Source of the DNA: an uncultured Alphaproteobacteria bacterium
Lineage (GTDB): Bacteria; Pseudomonadota; Alphaproteobacteria; Methylaequorales; Methylaequoraceae
Direction: 5' to 3'
Length of the DNA: 36,138 bases
Assembly (NCBI GenBank): GCA_902542925.1
Contig: CACBWF010000006.1
Span: 1-36,138 of the forward strand
Made by a program: the position numbers and the translations under genes. Each line of letters opens with the position of its first letter. Positions within the stretch are counted from its first letter, which is position 1. Shown piece after piece: positions 1 to 12,240 of this stretch. The notes below the pieces were generated by a model. That model ran no database searches, was not told where the DNA came from, and saw nothing but the letters and a program-made list of their open reading frames with translations.

Positions 1-1
1 T

Positions 2-2512
<2,511 letters not shown>

Positions 2513-2526
<14 letters not shown>

Positions 2527-3886
2527 TTCCTTTAATCATATCAACTAATGTTTGAGAAATATGATTTGTAAGTTTCAGAGATCTGGATTGAACCATAATA
2601 CGTAACAAATTTTCTGTTCCAGATTTTCTAATTAATATTTTAGGCTCATCTTGTTTATTATCTAAAAAATTTAAAATGGTTTTATTCAATCGACTATTAA
2701 TAAATATTTTCTTAGTATCGGAGTGTAAATCAAGATTTACAAGCGTTTGTGGAAAAATATTAAAATCATCAAGTAGTTCGTGAATCTGCTTATTTTCAAT
2801 TTGTAAAATTGTAAAAACTTGGAGGGCGCTTAAAATACCATCACCAGAAAAACTATGATCAGAGAATATTAAATGTCCAGACTGTTCTCCTCCCAAATTA
2901 ACATTTCTTCTTTTCATTTCATTCATTACATACCTATCACCTACATCTGTTAGAAAAAGTTTAATTCCTCTTTCATTCAAATAGTCCTCAAGTCCTATAT
3001 TTGCCATCTTAGTTGATACAATAGCTTTACGTTTCAATTTTTTTTGTTTGAGCATACTTGATGCTGCTATTGCTAAAATTTTATCTCCATTAATTATTTG
3101 GCCATTTTTATCACACACAATTAATCGATCTGAATCTCCATCAAAAGATATCCCTAAATCTGCTTTATGCTTCTTCACCAATTTTGAGAGATTTTTTGGG
3201 TATAAAGCCCCACATTTTTTGTTTATATTTTTCCCATCAGGTTTTACAGATTCTCGAATTAGATTTATACCAACTTCAGAAAATATTTCCGGTGCAACTT
3301 TGTAAGCTGAGCCATTAGCACAATCCACAACTACTTTAAGCCCAGAAAAGTTCATTTTTTTCGGGATAGTAGATAATAGATATTTTTTATAATTCTCGTA
3401 CACATCATCATTTTTTTGAACTCTACCTATTTTTAAGCCCGTGCATAAAGGGCTTTGTTTTTTAAGGCTAATTATTTCCTCTATTTGTAATTCTTCGTTA
3501 TCTGTCAATTTCTCACCTTTTTTATTGAATATTTTTATACCGTTATCCTCAAAGGAATTATGAGAAGCAGAAATCATTATTCCGAAATCAAAGTCTCCTA
3601 TTTTAATAGCTCTAGATATTGCTGAGGTTGGTATCACACCAATGCTAACACAATTCCAACCTCTTGACAGCATAACGCCAGTTATTATAGATTCAACCAT
3701 ATAACTTGATAATCTAGTATCTTTACCAATAATAATTTTTCTATTCAGCGATTTATTTTTTCCGAAAAAAACACTTAGTGCTATTGATAGTTCAGATAAA
3801 AACTTTTCATTAATTAGTGATTGATTTGTTTTTCCTCTAATGCCATCTGTACCAAAATATTTTTTTGATTTTTGGATTTTCTTCAT
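2513..3886 (-). CDS. glmM: Phosphoglucosamine mutase GlmM
   Basis: Cytoplasmic enzyme that interconverts glucosamine-6-phosphate and glucosamine-1-phosphate on the route to UDP-GlcNAc for peptidoglycan and LPS. Landmarks in order: KYFGTDGIRG at the N-terminus; the phosphoserine loop SASHN at about residues 106-110; the metal-binding loop DGDSDR; the sugar-binding GGEQSGH; and the C-terminal phosphate-binding RKSGTEN. All alpha-phosphohexomutase signatures are intact, and 457 residues is the usual length. The start codon overlaps the folP stop as ATGA. The ftsH-folP-glmM order is a classic proteobacterial arrangement. Confidence 0.96.
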
Positions 3887-4956
3887 TTTTTTTCACCTGC
3901 ATACCTCCACGCCTCAAGCGCCTGAAAAGTTTCTTTAACATCGTGAACTCTAAAAATTTCAACACCTTGATTAAAAGCATGTAAGGCAAAAGAAATAGAC
4001 CCCCCTATCCTTTCGTTTGATAAATTAGGAGACCCTAAATTTGAAATTAATCTTTTTCTTGATACACCAAGCATAATTGGACACCCTAAGGAATGAAAAA
4101 TAGATATATTTTTTATCAAATTTATATTTTCATTATTATTCTTCCCGAAACCAATACCAGGGTCAACAATTATTCTTTCTTTTGACAATCCATTTTTTTC
4201 ACAAAATTGAATTCTTTTATTTAAAAAATCGTAAGTATCTAATAATACGTTATTATATTTTTTCTTCATCATTGTTTTTGGTGTTCCTGGCATATGCATT
4301 AGAACAACCGATAGATTATTACTTTTAACAATTTCAAGACTATTCTTATCCCGTAAAGCACTCACATCATTAATAATAGAGATTTTATAAAAATTGCTCA
4401 TATACATAGTAGATGAATTTCTTGTATCTAGAGATATGTTAATATTTGCATTTGAAAGACTTTGAATAGTTGGTAAGACTCTCAGAATTTCATCATTTTC
4501 ATTGACCTTTTGAGCACCGGGACGAGTTGATTCTCCTCCAACATCTATAAAATCCGCACCCTCACTTTCCATCTCTTTCGCACGAATTAAACTGAGTTTT
4601 TCATTATTAAACATGCCTCCATCAGAAAAACTATCTGGTGTCACATTTAAAATTCCAAAAATTAAATAATTTTTATTCCTAAGAATGTTTTTCTTTTTTA
4701 CATATAATTTTTTTTCTAAAATAATATTCTCGTACATTTTTTTTAACATCTTGTTTTGTTTTAAAAAATTATTTTTGAAATCTTTTATTGAAACTAATTC
4801 CTCATTATTAGAAAAATTAGAAACAATTTTTATAGATCTGAAATAATGATTTCTATTGTTAAGTTTTTCAGCCTTACCAGATTTATAAAGAGATGTGCCA
4901 GTATTTTCGTCAACAAAAGAGCAAGGTATTAGATATAGCTTTTCTTTGTTAGTCAA
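3883..4956 (-). CDS. folP: Dihydropteroate synthase FolP with N-terminal extension
   Basis: Condenses p-aminobenzoate with dihydropterin pyrophosphate in folate synthesis. The TIM-barrel catalytic domain starts near residue 97: GILNVTPDSFSDGG (pterin/pyrophosphate loop), DVGGESTRPGA, VVLMHMPGTP, DPGIGFGK and GVSRKR. About 95 residues precede it, longer than the roughly 280-residue E. coli type. N-terminal extensions of this kind are, to my knowledge, common in alphaproteobacterial DHPS. The track start is TTG, eight bases after the ftsH stop, with no good Shine-Dalgarno, so the exact start is uncertain. The stop overlaps glmM by four bases. Confidence 0.93.
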   Translation of the reverse strand: MTNKEKLYLIPCSFVDENTGTSLYKSGKAEKLNNRNHYFRSIKIVSNFSNNEELVSIKDFKNNFLKQNKMLKKMYENIILEKKLYVKKKNILRNKNYLIFGILNVTPDSFSDGGMFNNEKLSLIRAKEMESEGADFIDVGGESTRPGAQKVNENDEILRVLPTIQSLSNANINISLDTRNSSTMYMSNFYKISIINDVSALRDKNSLEIVKSNNLSVVLMHMPGTPKTMMKKKYNNVLLDTYDFLNKRIQFCEKNGLSKERIIVDPGIGFGKNNNENINLIKNISIFHSLGCPIMLGVSRKRLISNLGSPNLSNERIGGSISFALHAFNQGVEIFRVHDVKETFQALEAWRYAGEKK

Positions 4957-4964
4957 AATTTGTT

Positions 4965-6896
4965 CTAGGTGCCAGGGACAATTCCGGGATTTAAAGGAAT
5001 ACCTTTTTTTGATTTAGTAACCTTTGGTTTTCTACTTTTGGGCATTGAGGTTTTTTTATTAGTAAAATCATCATCAACATTTTTAACAACTTTTTTCTTA
5101 CCTTTAATTAAATCTCTAACCTCGTCTCCGCTAAGTGTTTCAAATTCGAGGAGTGCATCAGCAAGAGCATGCAAGTGCTTTAAATGTTTCTTCAGAATCT
5201 TTCTTGCATGATTTTCTGCATTCTCAACCAAAGACCTAATTTCTTCGTCAATAATATTAGCTGTTTCATCTGACATACTTTTTCTTTGAGTTACAGATCT
5301 TCCCAGAAATACATCTTCTTCATTTTCTGAGTATCTAAGGGGTCCAAGTTTATCACTCATACCCCATTCAACTACCATCGATCGAGCTTTTTGAGTTGCC
5401 TGAAGAATGTCATTTGAAGCTCCAGAAGTAATATTGTCTTTTCCAAAAATCAGTTCCTCTGCTACCCTACCACCAAACATCATTGCAATTTTAGCCTTCA
5501 TTTCAGTTTTTGTTTCCGAGTATCTATCCCTTTCAGGTAAATTCATAGTTACACCTAAAGCTCTTCCTCTGGGAATGATTGTCACCTTATGAAGAGGGTC
5601 ATTGCCTGGTGTAAATATACCAACTAGAGCATGACCAGCTTCGTGATATGCAGTAAGTTCCTTTTCCTTTAAAGTCATTACCATAGACCTTCTTTCAGAT
5701 CCCATTAAAACTTTATCTTTCGCATCTTCAAACTCAATCATGGTCACAAGTCTTTTGTTTCTTCTAGCGGCCAATAAGGCTGCTTCATTGACCAGATTAG
5801 CTAAGTCGGCACCTGAAAAACCAGGTGTACCTCTTGCGATTACTTTAGTATTAACATCAGGTGAGAGTGGACATTTTTTGATATGAACACCAAGAATTTT
5901 ATCCCTACCAACGATGTCTGGGTTTGGGACTACGACTTGTCTGTCAAACCTACCCGGTCTTAATAATGCAGGGTCAAGGACATCAGGCCTATTCGTAGCC
6001 GCAATCAAAATAACACCTTCTGATGTATCAAAACCATCCATTTCAACTAGAAGCTGGTTGAGAGTTTGTTCTCTTTCATCGTTACCACCACCTAACCCAG
6101 CACCTCTGTGCCTTCCTACCGCATCAATTTCATCAATGAAAATGATACATGGTGCATTTTTTTTACCTTGTTCGAACATATCGCGCACTCTGCTTGCGCC
6201 GACACCAACAAACATTTCAACAAAATCTGAACCAGAAATTGTAAAAAAAGGAACATCAGCTTCACCAGCAATTGCTCTTGCCAAAAGCGTTTTACCTGTT
6301 CCAGGTGGACCCACTAATAATGCACCCTTCGGAATTTTTCCACCTAATCTTTGAAATTTAGAAGGATCTTTTAAGAATTCTACAATTTCCTCAAGTTCTG
6401 CTTTAGCTTCGTCAATTCCTGCAACATCCTTGAAGGTAACCTTACCTTTTTTTTCATTTAAAAGCTTTGCTCTAGATTTACCAAAACCCATGGCTCTTCC
6501 ACTTCCAGATTGCATTTGTCTCATAAAAAATATCCAAACACCAATTAACAATAACATCGGAAACCATGATATTAATACATCAAATAATGTAGGCGAACTT
6601 TCTTCTGGAGGAGCCGCAACTATTTCTATATTATTTGTTTGAAGCTTATCTATAAGTCCAGGATCGCCTGGTGAGAAAGTGTAAAACTCACTTCCGTCAG
6701 AATAAACTCCTTTTATATTATTCCCTGCAATTTTTACAGAGTTAATTGAGCCTTTGGATATTTGTGACAAGAACTCTGAGTAAGATATATTTGATACAGT
6801 ACTTGTTCTGGTGTTAGCATTAAAGAAGTCAAGAATTAAGAAAATTAGAAATCCAATTAATGCCCATATTGCTATATTTTTTAGAGTATTATTCAA
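4965..6896 (-). CDS. ftsH: ATP-dependent zinc metalloprotease FtsH
   Basis: Inner-membrane AAA+ protease that degrades misfolded membrane proteins and regulatory substrates. I place the start at the TTG at 6896 rather than the track's TTG at 6929. The product then begins [15 protein letters not shown] as in other alphaproteobacterial FtsH, and AGGT sits seven bases upstream. On this 643-residue numbering there is a first membrane helix near residues 7-23, a short periplasmic domain, a second helix ([15 protein letters not shown]), Walker A GPPGTGKT at 196-203, Walker B IIFIDEID, the second region of homology [20 protein letters not shown], and zinc-binding HEAGH at 418-422. It is followed closely by folP. 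Confidence 0.97.
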   Translation of the reverse strand: MNNTLKNIAIWALIGFLIFLILDFFNANTRTSTVSNISYSEFLSQISKGSINSVKIAGNNIKGVYSDGSEFYTFSPGDPGLIDKLQTNNIEIVAAPPEESSPTLFDVLISWFPMLLLIGVWIFFMRQMQSGSGRAMGFGKSRAKLLNEKKGKVTFKDVAGIDEAKAELEEIVEFLKDPSKFQRLGGKIPKGALLVGPPGTGKTLLARAIAGEADVPFFTISGSDFVEMFVGVGASRVRDMFEQGKKNAPCIIFIDEIDAVGRHRGAGLGGGNDEREQTLNQLLVEMDGFDTSEGVILIAATNRPDVLDPALLRPGRFDRQVVVPNPDIVGRDKILGVHIKKCPLSPDVNTKVIARGTPGFSGADLANLVNEAALLAARRNKRLVTMIEFEDAKDKVLMGSERRSMVMTLKEKELTAYHEAGHALVGIFTPGNDPLHKVTIIPRGRALGVTMNLPERDRYSETKTEMKAKIAMMFGGRVAEELIFGKDNITSGASNDILQATQKARSMVVEWGMSDKLGPLRYSENEEDVFLGRSVTQRKSMSDETANIIDEEIRSLVENAENHARKILKKHLKHLHALADALLEFETLSGDEVRDLIKGKKKVVKNVDDDFTNKKTSMPKSRKPKVTKSKKGIPLNPGIVPGT

Positions 6897-6917
6897 TTTG
6901 ATACCTGTTTGTATAAT

Positions 6918-6946
6918 AATATAGTACAAATGAATTTAATTACCAA
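6918..6946 (-). promoter_or_regulatory. Candidate sigma-70 promoter for ftsH
   Basis: In the 66-base gap between tilS and the revised ftsH start, the minus strand reads TTGGTA, exactly 17 bases, then TATATT. Transcription would start some 15-20 bases before the TTG start codon. The match is fair but the background is very AT-rich, so chance is possible. It would let ftsH-folP-glmM-thiD be transcribed apart from the tol-pal genes. Confidence 0.4.
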
Positions 6947-6962
6947 TAGTTTTAATGGTCAT

Positions 6963-8255
6963 TTAGATAAAATTTTTAAAATAAAAATTAATTCCATTTT
7001 CTAAAAATTTCTTTTTTTCGCTAACAAATGGTATCAAATAATAAGATTCATGTTGAATTAATGGTAAAGTTTTAATAATTGGTGCTTTTAGTTTTCTCTT
7101 ACAATCGGAAAAAAAATACTCTTTAACAAACTTCCAGTTTTCATGATCAATTTTTTTTAATCTTAACTTTTTAAATTTTGATTTAACTACAAACCTGTAA
7201 TCCCATAATTTCTCTTCATTAGGTTTTACAATAACAACATCATTCATATTTAAATGAGTCTTATTATATTCTCTGCATATTATAATTTCATTTTTTACTA
7301 AATTAATAATGCATGAATGCAAAGTGTAATTTTTTACTTTTTCACCTAAGATTTTTTTTATTAACACATGAGATGATTTGTAAGACGGATAAAAAATTTT
7401 TCCAGAACAAAATTTTAAAATTCTTCTTATAACTTCGATTTGTATAGGTTCTTTTAATGATGCGAGCTTATTTTTATTTAGTCTAAAAACTCCATAAGCC
7501 TGAAAAAAAAATCTATCTTTCAAAAAATCTCGAAACAAGTCATCTAGTTCTTTTTTTTTATTTTTAAAAAAATTAATATTTGACTCCATCTCAATTTTTT
7601 TTTTAAGATCGATGTTTTTAAGTTTATTTCTAGTTCTTACTCTTTCAAACTTCGGGTTTGTATTCGATGGGTCATTTATCCACTTCAGGTTATTAGCTTT
7701 ACATGTGTTTTCCAATATCTGCTTTTGAATTTTTAAAAATGGTCTTAATAATAATACATTATTTCTTAATGTTACGTTATCCATACAAGATAGACCATAA
7801 TTAAAAGAACTTCTTTTTTTTCTCATATAGTAGGTTTCTATTTGATCATCAAAATTATGTGCCAGACACAATTTTTTTATACCTAAATTATTGCATCCAT
7901 TAAGTAATAATTCATATCTGATATCTCTTGCTTTTTTCATTAATGCGCTTCCTGGCTTAATTCCATTCCATCTATAAATTTCTGCTTTAACTCCAATATC
8001 TTCAGATATTTTTTTTGCTTGTATTGATTCCGATTTAGAGTCTTCTCTAAGACCATGATCAACTATCATTGAAATAATTTGAAAATTATTTTTTTTTGAA
8101 AATTTATGTAAAAGAAATAACAAGGCTAGGCTGTCTGATCCGCCAGAAAATGCGATACCAATTTTTTCATTTTCTAGCTTAATATTAGTCTCAGAAAAAA
8201 AAACTTCAAAAAATTGATTTTTTAGAATTTTAATCGAATTTACTCGTCTGGACAA
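6963..8255 (-). CDS. tilS: tRNA(Ile)-lysidine synthetase TilS
   Basis: Modifies cytidine 34 of the CAU-anticodon isoleucine tRNA to lysidine so that it reads AUA codons. The N-terminal PP-loop motif SGGSDS is at about residues 37-42. It is followed by AHNFDDQIETYYMR and DPSNTNPKFERVR, both typical of TilS. The C-terminal part is lysine-rich and divergent. At 430 residues the length is normal. The start is TTG, overlapping the end of cpoB by 16 bases, with AAAAGG five bases upstream supporting it. AUA is used in this AT-rich genome (it is even the apparent rpsU start), so this activity matters here. The tilS-ftsH neighbourhood is conserved in many bacteria. Confidence 0.94.
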   Translation of the reverse strand: MSRRVNSIKILKNQFFEVFFSETNIKLENEKIGIAFSGGSDSLALLFLLHKFSKKNNFQIISMIVDHGLREDSKSESIQAKKISEDIGVKAEIYRWNGIKPGSALMKKARDIRYELLLNGCNNLGIKKLCLAHNFDDQIETYYMRKKRSSFNYGLSCMDNVTLRNNVLLLRPFLKIQKQILENTCKANNLKWINDPSNTNPKFERVRTRNKLKNIDLKKKIEMESNINFFKNKKKELDDLFRDFLKDRFFFQAYGVFRLNKNKLASLKEPIQIEVIRRILKFCSGKIFYPSYKSSHVLIKKILGEKVKNYTLHSCIINLVKNEIIICREYNKTHLNMNDVVIVKPNEEKLWDYRFVVKSKFKKLRLKKIDHENWKFVKEYFFSDCKRKLKAPIIKTLPLIQHESYYLIPFVSEKKKFLENGINFYFKNFI

Positions 8256-9106
8256 TTTAACCTTTTCTTTTCCTTTCCAGCTCTTTGTAGAACGTTTTTT
8301 GATGCATCTGGATATTTTAATTGAAGCTCTATTAAAACATTACAAGCTTCAATTTTTTTTTTAATATTTGAAAAAGACAATCCTAATTTTAACATATTAT
8401 CCGGTCCTTTAATTGATTCTGGATAATCTTTTAATCCGGTTCCAAACTCAATAATTGCTTTCTCAAAATCTTTTCTTGCATAGTGAACCTCTCCCAGCCA
8501 GTATTGGATATTTGGCATCAAATCAGTTGGATTTAAATCTCTTAGTTCTAATAACTCTTTTAATGCATCATCGTATTCGTTTGACCATAAAAGTTTTATT
8601 GCATTTTCATATTTTTTTTTTATGTCAATCTCATCATCAACTGCTACAGCATTGTCTATTTTGTCGGTTTTATTTTCATTATTATTTTCTAATAGATTAC
8701 CTAAGTCTAAATCTAAGGTAGACTCTTTTGCTGAGCTAGTTTTTTTGGTGTTTTTATTTAAAAGAATACGACTTAAATTTGAAATTTCTTCAGATATCTC
8801 TTGAAAACGCATTTCTAAGGACTGATTTTGGATATTTATATTATTTTCAATGTTATCAAGTCTATTTTCTAATTCTTCAATTTTTCCAAAATTTTTCTGT
8901 AAATCTGTTTCAATACCGTCAAATCTTTTCTCATTTCGAGAAATATAACCAGATTTTAAACTTTTTTCAGTTTTGTCCTTTGTCAAATCCGTAATATTTC
9001 TTTCAAGTCTTTCAAGTTTATTTAACAGGTCATCTGGATCTATATCTTGGCTTGATAAAAATGTTGAAAAAAAAATCCCTACAAAAAATGAAACAAAATA
9101 TTTCAA
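8240..9106 (-). CDS. cpoB: Cell division coordinator CpoB (YbgF)
   Basis: Periplasmic TPR protein that links Tol-Pal energised outer-membrane constriction with peptidoglycan synthesis (known from E. coli). The sequence has a short signal peptide (KYFVSFFVGIFFSTFLSS). An N-terminal coiled coil follows at about residues 22-115. After an acidic, low-complexity linker, C-terminal TPR-like repeats begin near residue 165 (YENAIKLLWSNEYDDALKEL; YWLGEVHYARKDFEKAIIEF). The start is TTG with AAAGGA six to seven bases before it. It sits immediately after pal, as in most proteobacteria, separated only by a strong hairpin. Confidence 0.92.
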   Translation of the reverse strand: MKYFVSFFVGIFFSTFLSSQDIDPDDLLNKLERLERNITDLTKDKTEKSLKSGYISRNEKRFDGIETDLQKNFGKIEELENRLDNIENNINIQNQSLEMRFQEISEEISNLSRILLNKNTKKTSSAKESTLDLDLGNLLENNNENKTDKIDNAVAVDDEIDIKKKYENAIKLLWSNEYDDALKELLELRDLNPTDLMPNIQYWLGEVHYARKDFEKAIIEFGTGLKDYPESIKGPDNMLKLGLSFSNIKKKIEACNVLIELQLKYPDASKNVLQRAGKEKKRLNCPDE

Positions 9107-9119
9107 TTGGTTTCCTTTT

Positions 9120-9157
9120 AAAAAAAAGGCTAATTACTTATGAATAATTAGCCTTTT
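9120..9157 (-). terminator. Intercistronic hairpin/terminator between pal and cpoB
   Basis: A perfect 13-base inverted repeat (AAAAGGCTAATTA and its complement, 9124-9136 and 9145-9157) encloses an 8-base loop. On the minus strand it is followed by eight T residues, then the AAAAGGA ribosome site of cpoB. It has the form of a rho-independent terminator just after pal, and probably reduces readthrough so that pal is more abundant than cpoB, or stabilises the 3' end of pal mRNA. Confidence 0.8.
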
Positions 9158-9177
9158 ATTATCTACTAAGAAAAAAA

Positions 9178-9654
9178 TTATTCACCAATAACAGTTACAA
9201 CTCTTCTGTTTTCAGACCAAGATTCACTTGTACTTCCCTCAGCTGCAGGTCGTTCTTTACCATAACTCACAGTCATAATACGACTAGCATCTACACCCAA
9301 TGAAACAAGAAATTCTTTTACAGAATTAGCCCTTCTTTCTCCAAGTGCGAGGTTATATTCTCTAGTGCCTCTTTCGTCGCAATGGCCTTCAAGAATGATT
9401 GTAAAGCCAGGTGTGGATTTTATCCAATTTGCTTGTGTCTCCAATTTAAAAGCTGATGAAGAATTGATATTGTGTTTATCTGTTTCAAAATAAACTCTAT
9501 CACCAACTTCATTTATTAAATAATCTTGTAAAGATGATCTTGATCCGTCACCAGTATAACCCTGGGCACCAGTTCCGTCTCCAACTCCAGATGTTGTTTC
9601 GCAACTCGCTACTAAAAACAATCCCAAGACTAATAGTAAAACATTTTTTTTCAT
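9178..9654 (-). CDS. pal: Peptidoglycan-associated lipoprotein Pal
   Basis: Outer-membrane lipoprotein that binds peptidoglycan and TolB in the Tol-Pal complex. It has a lipoprotein signal peptide ending in LVASC, with the lipidated Cys at about residue 18. A short glycine-rich linker leads to a C-terminal OmpA-like domain (EGHCDERGTREYNLALGERR) ending ENRRVVTVIGE. At 158 residues the length is typical. The ATG is preceded by TAAGGA about seven bases upstream, one of the best ribosome sites in the window. It appears to have its own promoter and a terminator. Confidence 0.97.
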   Translation of the reverse strand: MKKNVLLLVLGLFLVASCETTSGVGDGTGAQGYTGDGSRSSLQDYLINEVGDRVYFETDKHNINSSSAFKLETQANWIKSTPGFTIILEGHCDERGTREYNLALGERRANSVKEFLVSLGVDASRIMTVSYGKERPAAEGSTSESWSENRRVVTVIGE

Positions 9655-9684
9655 TTTTTTTCCTTAGAAGTTATTAATATTAAA

Positions 9685-9713
9685 CTATTACATCTTGCAT
9701 TAATATAAGTCAA
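9685..9713 (-). promoter_or_regulatory. Candidate sigma-70 promoter for pal
   Basis: In the 87-base tolB-pal gap the minus strand carries TTGACT, exactly 17 bases, then TAATAG, preceded directly by TG. TTGACT is five of six to the -35 consensus. This gap is large for this window, pal has a strong ribosome site, and a hairpin follows pal. Together these suggest an internal promoter dedicated to pal. Confidence 0.5.
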
Positions 9714-9741
9714 CGAAATACCTAAATTTTTTTTAATTAAA

Positions 9742-11055
9742 TTAGGGTAAAAGTCCTGACCATGCTGGGTCAGAAGCATCCGATGGAGTAATTAATTCTC
9801 TCAAATTTCTACCTGTTAAATCTATAACTTTGATCTTAGGGTTAGTTATATTTTTTTTTGTTTTATTCTGACTGTAAAAAGCAAGTACTCTTCCATTAGG
9901 TGCCCATGTCGGACCCTCTACTAAGTATGCCTTGTAAACCACTCTTTCACCTTTACCATCTTTATACATAACTCCAATATAAAATTCACCATTCAAAAAT
10001 TTTGTAAACGCTATAAGATCGCCACGTGGTGACCAAACTGGGGTTGCATATTTACCTTTTCCAAAACTTATTCTTTTTATTTTTTTTGACTTTAAATTCA
10101 TAGTATAAATTTGCTGCCTTCCACTTCTATCAGATTCAAAGACAATGTCTTTACCATCTGGAGAGTAAGATGGTGCAGTATCTATACCTTTAAATTTTGT
10201 TAATCTTGATAAATTCATGCTCTTTAAGTTCATTTCATATAAGTCAGTATTTCCTTCTCGTGCTAAACTCATAACTAATCTTTCGCCGTTAGGAGAAAAT
10301 CTTGGAGAAAAAGTCATACCTGGAAAGTCACCTAAAACTTTCTGCTTTCCTGTTTCTAAATCCAATAAAAAAATCCTTGGTACTCTTCCGAAATAAGATA
10401 GATATGCAACTAATTGCGATGCTGGGGAAAACCTTGGTGTAAGTGCTAGATATGAACCATCAGTAAGAAACTTGTGATTAGCTCCATCTTGATCCATGAT
10501 AGCTAATCTTTTTTTTCTTTTTGTTTTTAATCCAGACTCAGAAATATAAACAATTCTGGTATCAAAATAACCGCTTTCACCAGTTATTCTTGAATAAATT
10601 ATGTCTGAAATCACATGAGCTATTCTTCTCCAATTATTCTTGTTTGTTTGCAGTTGCTGGGCAACCATTTGTTTTTCTTGAAAAACATCCCACAATCTGA
10701 ATTCTAAACTAATTTTTTTGTTATCTAATTCAATTATTCTTCCGTGTATTAAAACCTGAGCAGTTGTTACTCTCCAGTCAGAAAAATCAGGTTTTCTATT
10801 AAAATTTACTTTTTCGGTTATAAAAGTTTCTTTTCTTAAGTTAGTGAATAATCCTGTTCTTTCTAAATTGTTTCTAATAACCCCAGATATTTTTTTTCCT
10901 AAAGAATTCATTTCCAAACTATTATTTTGAAAATCCAAAATTGCTATTGGAATTGGATTGACATTTCCTTCTGTAATATCAATTCTTACCTCTGACTTAC
11001 AATCAGAAGAAAATATGTAGAATATAAAAATTATTAAAATTTTTTTTAAATCCAT
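9742..11055 (-). CDS. tolB: Tol-Pal system periplasmic protein TolB
   Basis: Periplasmic beta-propeller that shuttles between Pal and TolA. A signal peptide (KKILIIFIFYIFSSDCKSE) is followed by the N-terminal domain (to about residue 165) that binds TolA. The propeller has WD40-like PD40 blades visible as repeated motifs: ALTPRFSPASQLVAY, TFSPRFSPNGERLVMS, DTAPSYSPDGKDIVFESDRS, ATPVWSPRGDLIAF and EGPTWAPNGRVLAFYS. At 437 residues it is full length. It lies six bases after tolA, within the canonical tolQRAB order. Confidence 0.96.
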   Translation of the reverse strand: MDLKKILIIFIFYIFSSDCKSEVRIDITEGNVNPIPIAILDFQNNSLEMNSLGKKISGVIRNNLERTGLFTNLRKETFITEKVNFNRKPDFSDWRVTTAQVLIHGRIIELDNKKISLEFRLWDVFQEKQMVAQQLQTNKNNWRRIAHVISDIIYSRITGESGYFDTRIVYISESGLKTKRKKRLAIMDQDGANHKFLTDGSYLALTPRFSPASQLVAYLSYFGRVPRIFLLDLETGKQKVLGDFPGMTFSPRFSPNGERLVMSLAREGNTDLYEMNLKSMNLSRLTKFKGIDTAPSYSPDGKDIVFESDRSGRQQIYTMNLKSKKIKRISFGKGKYATPVWSPRGDLIAFTKFLNGEFYIGVMYKDGKGERVVYKAYLVEGPTWAPNGRVLAFYSQNKTKKNITNPKIKVIDLTGRNLRELITPSDASDPAWSGLLP

Positions 11056-11061
11056 AATGAT

Positions 11062-11811
11062 TTAGTCTATGTCGCTAAGATCAAAATTTAAAGTAATATT
11101 TTTCCACATTTCATACTTTTTTTTTGGTACTTGAATTTTTTTACATGCAGGATGCTTTACAGCTCTTAAAACTGATTCTGCAACCGATTTATATGATCTA
11201 CTTTTTGAACCATAATCTCTGGAAAGTTTTGAACCTATAACATTTCCGTCAGGATCAAGTTTGAGTTTTACAGATACACTAATTTTTGAAACATCTTTAA
11301 TACCTGCAGGCACTGTCCAGCAAGGAATAAATTGTCTTCTTATTATATCTATTTCACTTATAGTAAGTTTTTCGCCTGTAAAGTCAGGAATCTTTGACTC
11401 AACTGTTTTATCTTTTACGATATCTTCTTTGTCTTGATTTTTTTTTATTTTTTCAATTGTATTTAAAATACTACTTAATCTGTCAACTTTTTTTTCATTT
11501 TTTAAATCTTCTTTTTTTATCTTTTTTTGTTGTTTTTCCAAAGGTTTTTTTTTTTCAATTTTTGCAAATTCTGGTGGTTTTGGCTTTTCAATAATTTTGG
11601 GGGGTGTGTATTCATTCTTTTTTTTAATTGACTCTTTTTTTTTTTCGATCTTCTTTGAAACTGCTTCGGACTTTTTTGCTATTTCTACTACTTCAATTGG
11701 GATATCAGTTAATTTAATTTTTTTTTTTAAACCCAGAAAATCAGATCCAAATAAGAACACCAGGATTATAAAGGAATGAAAAATTATTGATAAAAATAGA
11801 CTACCTATCAT
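11062..11811 (-). CDS. tolA: TolA-like energy transducer
   Basis: Inner-membrane protein that transmits proton-motive force from TolQR to TolB and Pal across the periplasm. It has one N-terminal membrane helix (GSLFLSIIFHSFIILVFLFG), then a Lys/Glu/Pro-rich helical segment (about residues 45-135). The C-terminal domain contains FIPCWTVPAGIKDVSKISVSVKLKLDPDGNVIG, typical of alphaproteobacterial TolA. At 249 residues it is shorter than E. coli TolA, mainly in the helix region. It is flanked by tolR and tolB. Assignment relies on both sequence and position. Confidence 0.92.
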   Translation of the reverse strand: MIGSLFLSIIFHSFIILVFLFGSDFLGLKKKIKLTDIPIEVVEIAKKSEAVSKKIEKKKESIKKKNEYTPPKIIEKPKPPEFAKIEKKKPLEKQQKKIKKEDLKNEKKVDRLSSILNTIEKIKKNQDKEDIVKDKTVESKIPDFTGEKLTISEIDIIRRQFIPCWTVPAGIKDVSKISVSVKLKLDPDGNVIGSKLSRDYGSKSRSYKSVAESVLRAVKHPACKKIQVPKKKYEMWKNITLNFDLSDID

Positions 11812-11824
11812 TTGAAAAGAATTT

Positions 11825-12238
11825 TCAATTTATTTCTGTAACTAAGGCAACTTTTTTAAAGCCAGCTCGATTTATTTCTCCCATTATTTTCATTATCTTA
11901 CCATAATTAATATCCCTATCACCTCTAATATAAATTTTTAAGTCTTGGTCTTGTTTTTTTAATTCTGAAAGTTTTTTTATCAATTTCTTAGAATCCATTT
12001 GTTTATTCTGAAGATAAATTTCTCCCTTTTTATTTATGGTAATTGTAATAGGTTCCTTTTTTTCAGATATTTGATTGGCGGCGCTTTTTGGCAAATTAAT
12101 TTTTATACCTGTTGTCAGTAAAGGAGCAGTTATCATAAAAATGATTAATAGAACAAGCATGACATCAACAAAAGGGGTAACGTTAATCTCATTCATTAAT
12201 GTTTTTTTACCCTTTTTATATCTCGAAAATATTTTCAT
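11825..12238 (-). CDS. tolR: Biopolymer transport protein TolR (ExbD/TolR family)
   Basis: Single-span inner-membrane stator subunit of the Tol proton channel. The motif [20 protein letters not shown] holds the membrane Asp that couples proton flow. A periplasmic ExbD-type domain follows ([43 protein letters not shown]). At 137 residues the length is normal. It starts two bases after the tolQ stop, so the two are probably co-translated. Confidence 0.96.
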   Translation of the reverse strand: MKIFSRYKKGKKTLMNEINVTPFVDVMLVLLIIFMITAPLLTTGIKINLPKSAANQISEKKEPITITINKKGEIYLQNKQMDSKKLIKKLSELKKQDQDLKIYIRGDRDINYGKIMKIMGEINRAGFKKVALVTEIN

Positions 12239-12240
12239 TA

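Noticed and set aside
5914-6354. 146-residue plus-strand ORF inside ftsH, and other plus-strand ORFs at 4969, 5407 and 6430
   Set aside because: They are shadows of the well-conserved ftsH coding sequence on the other strand.
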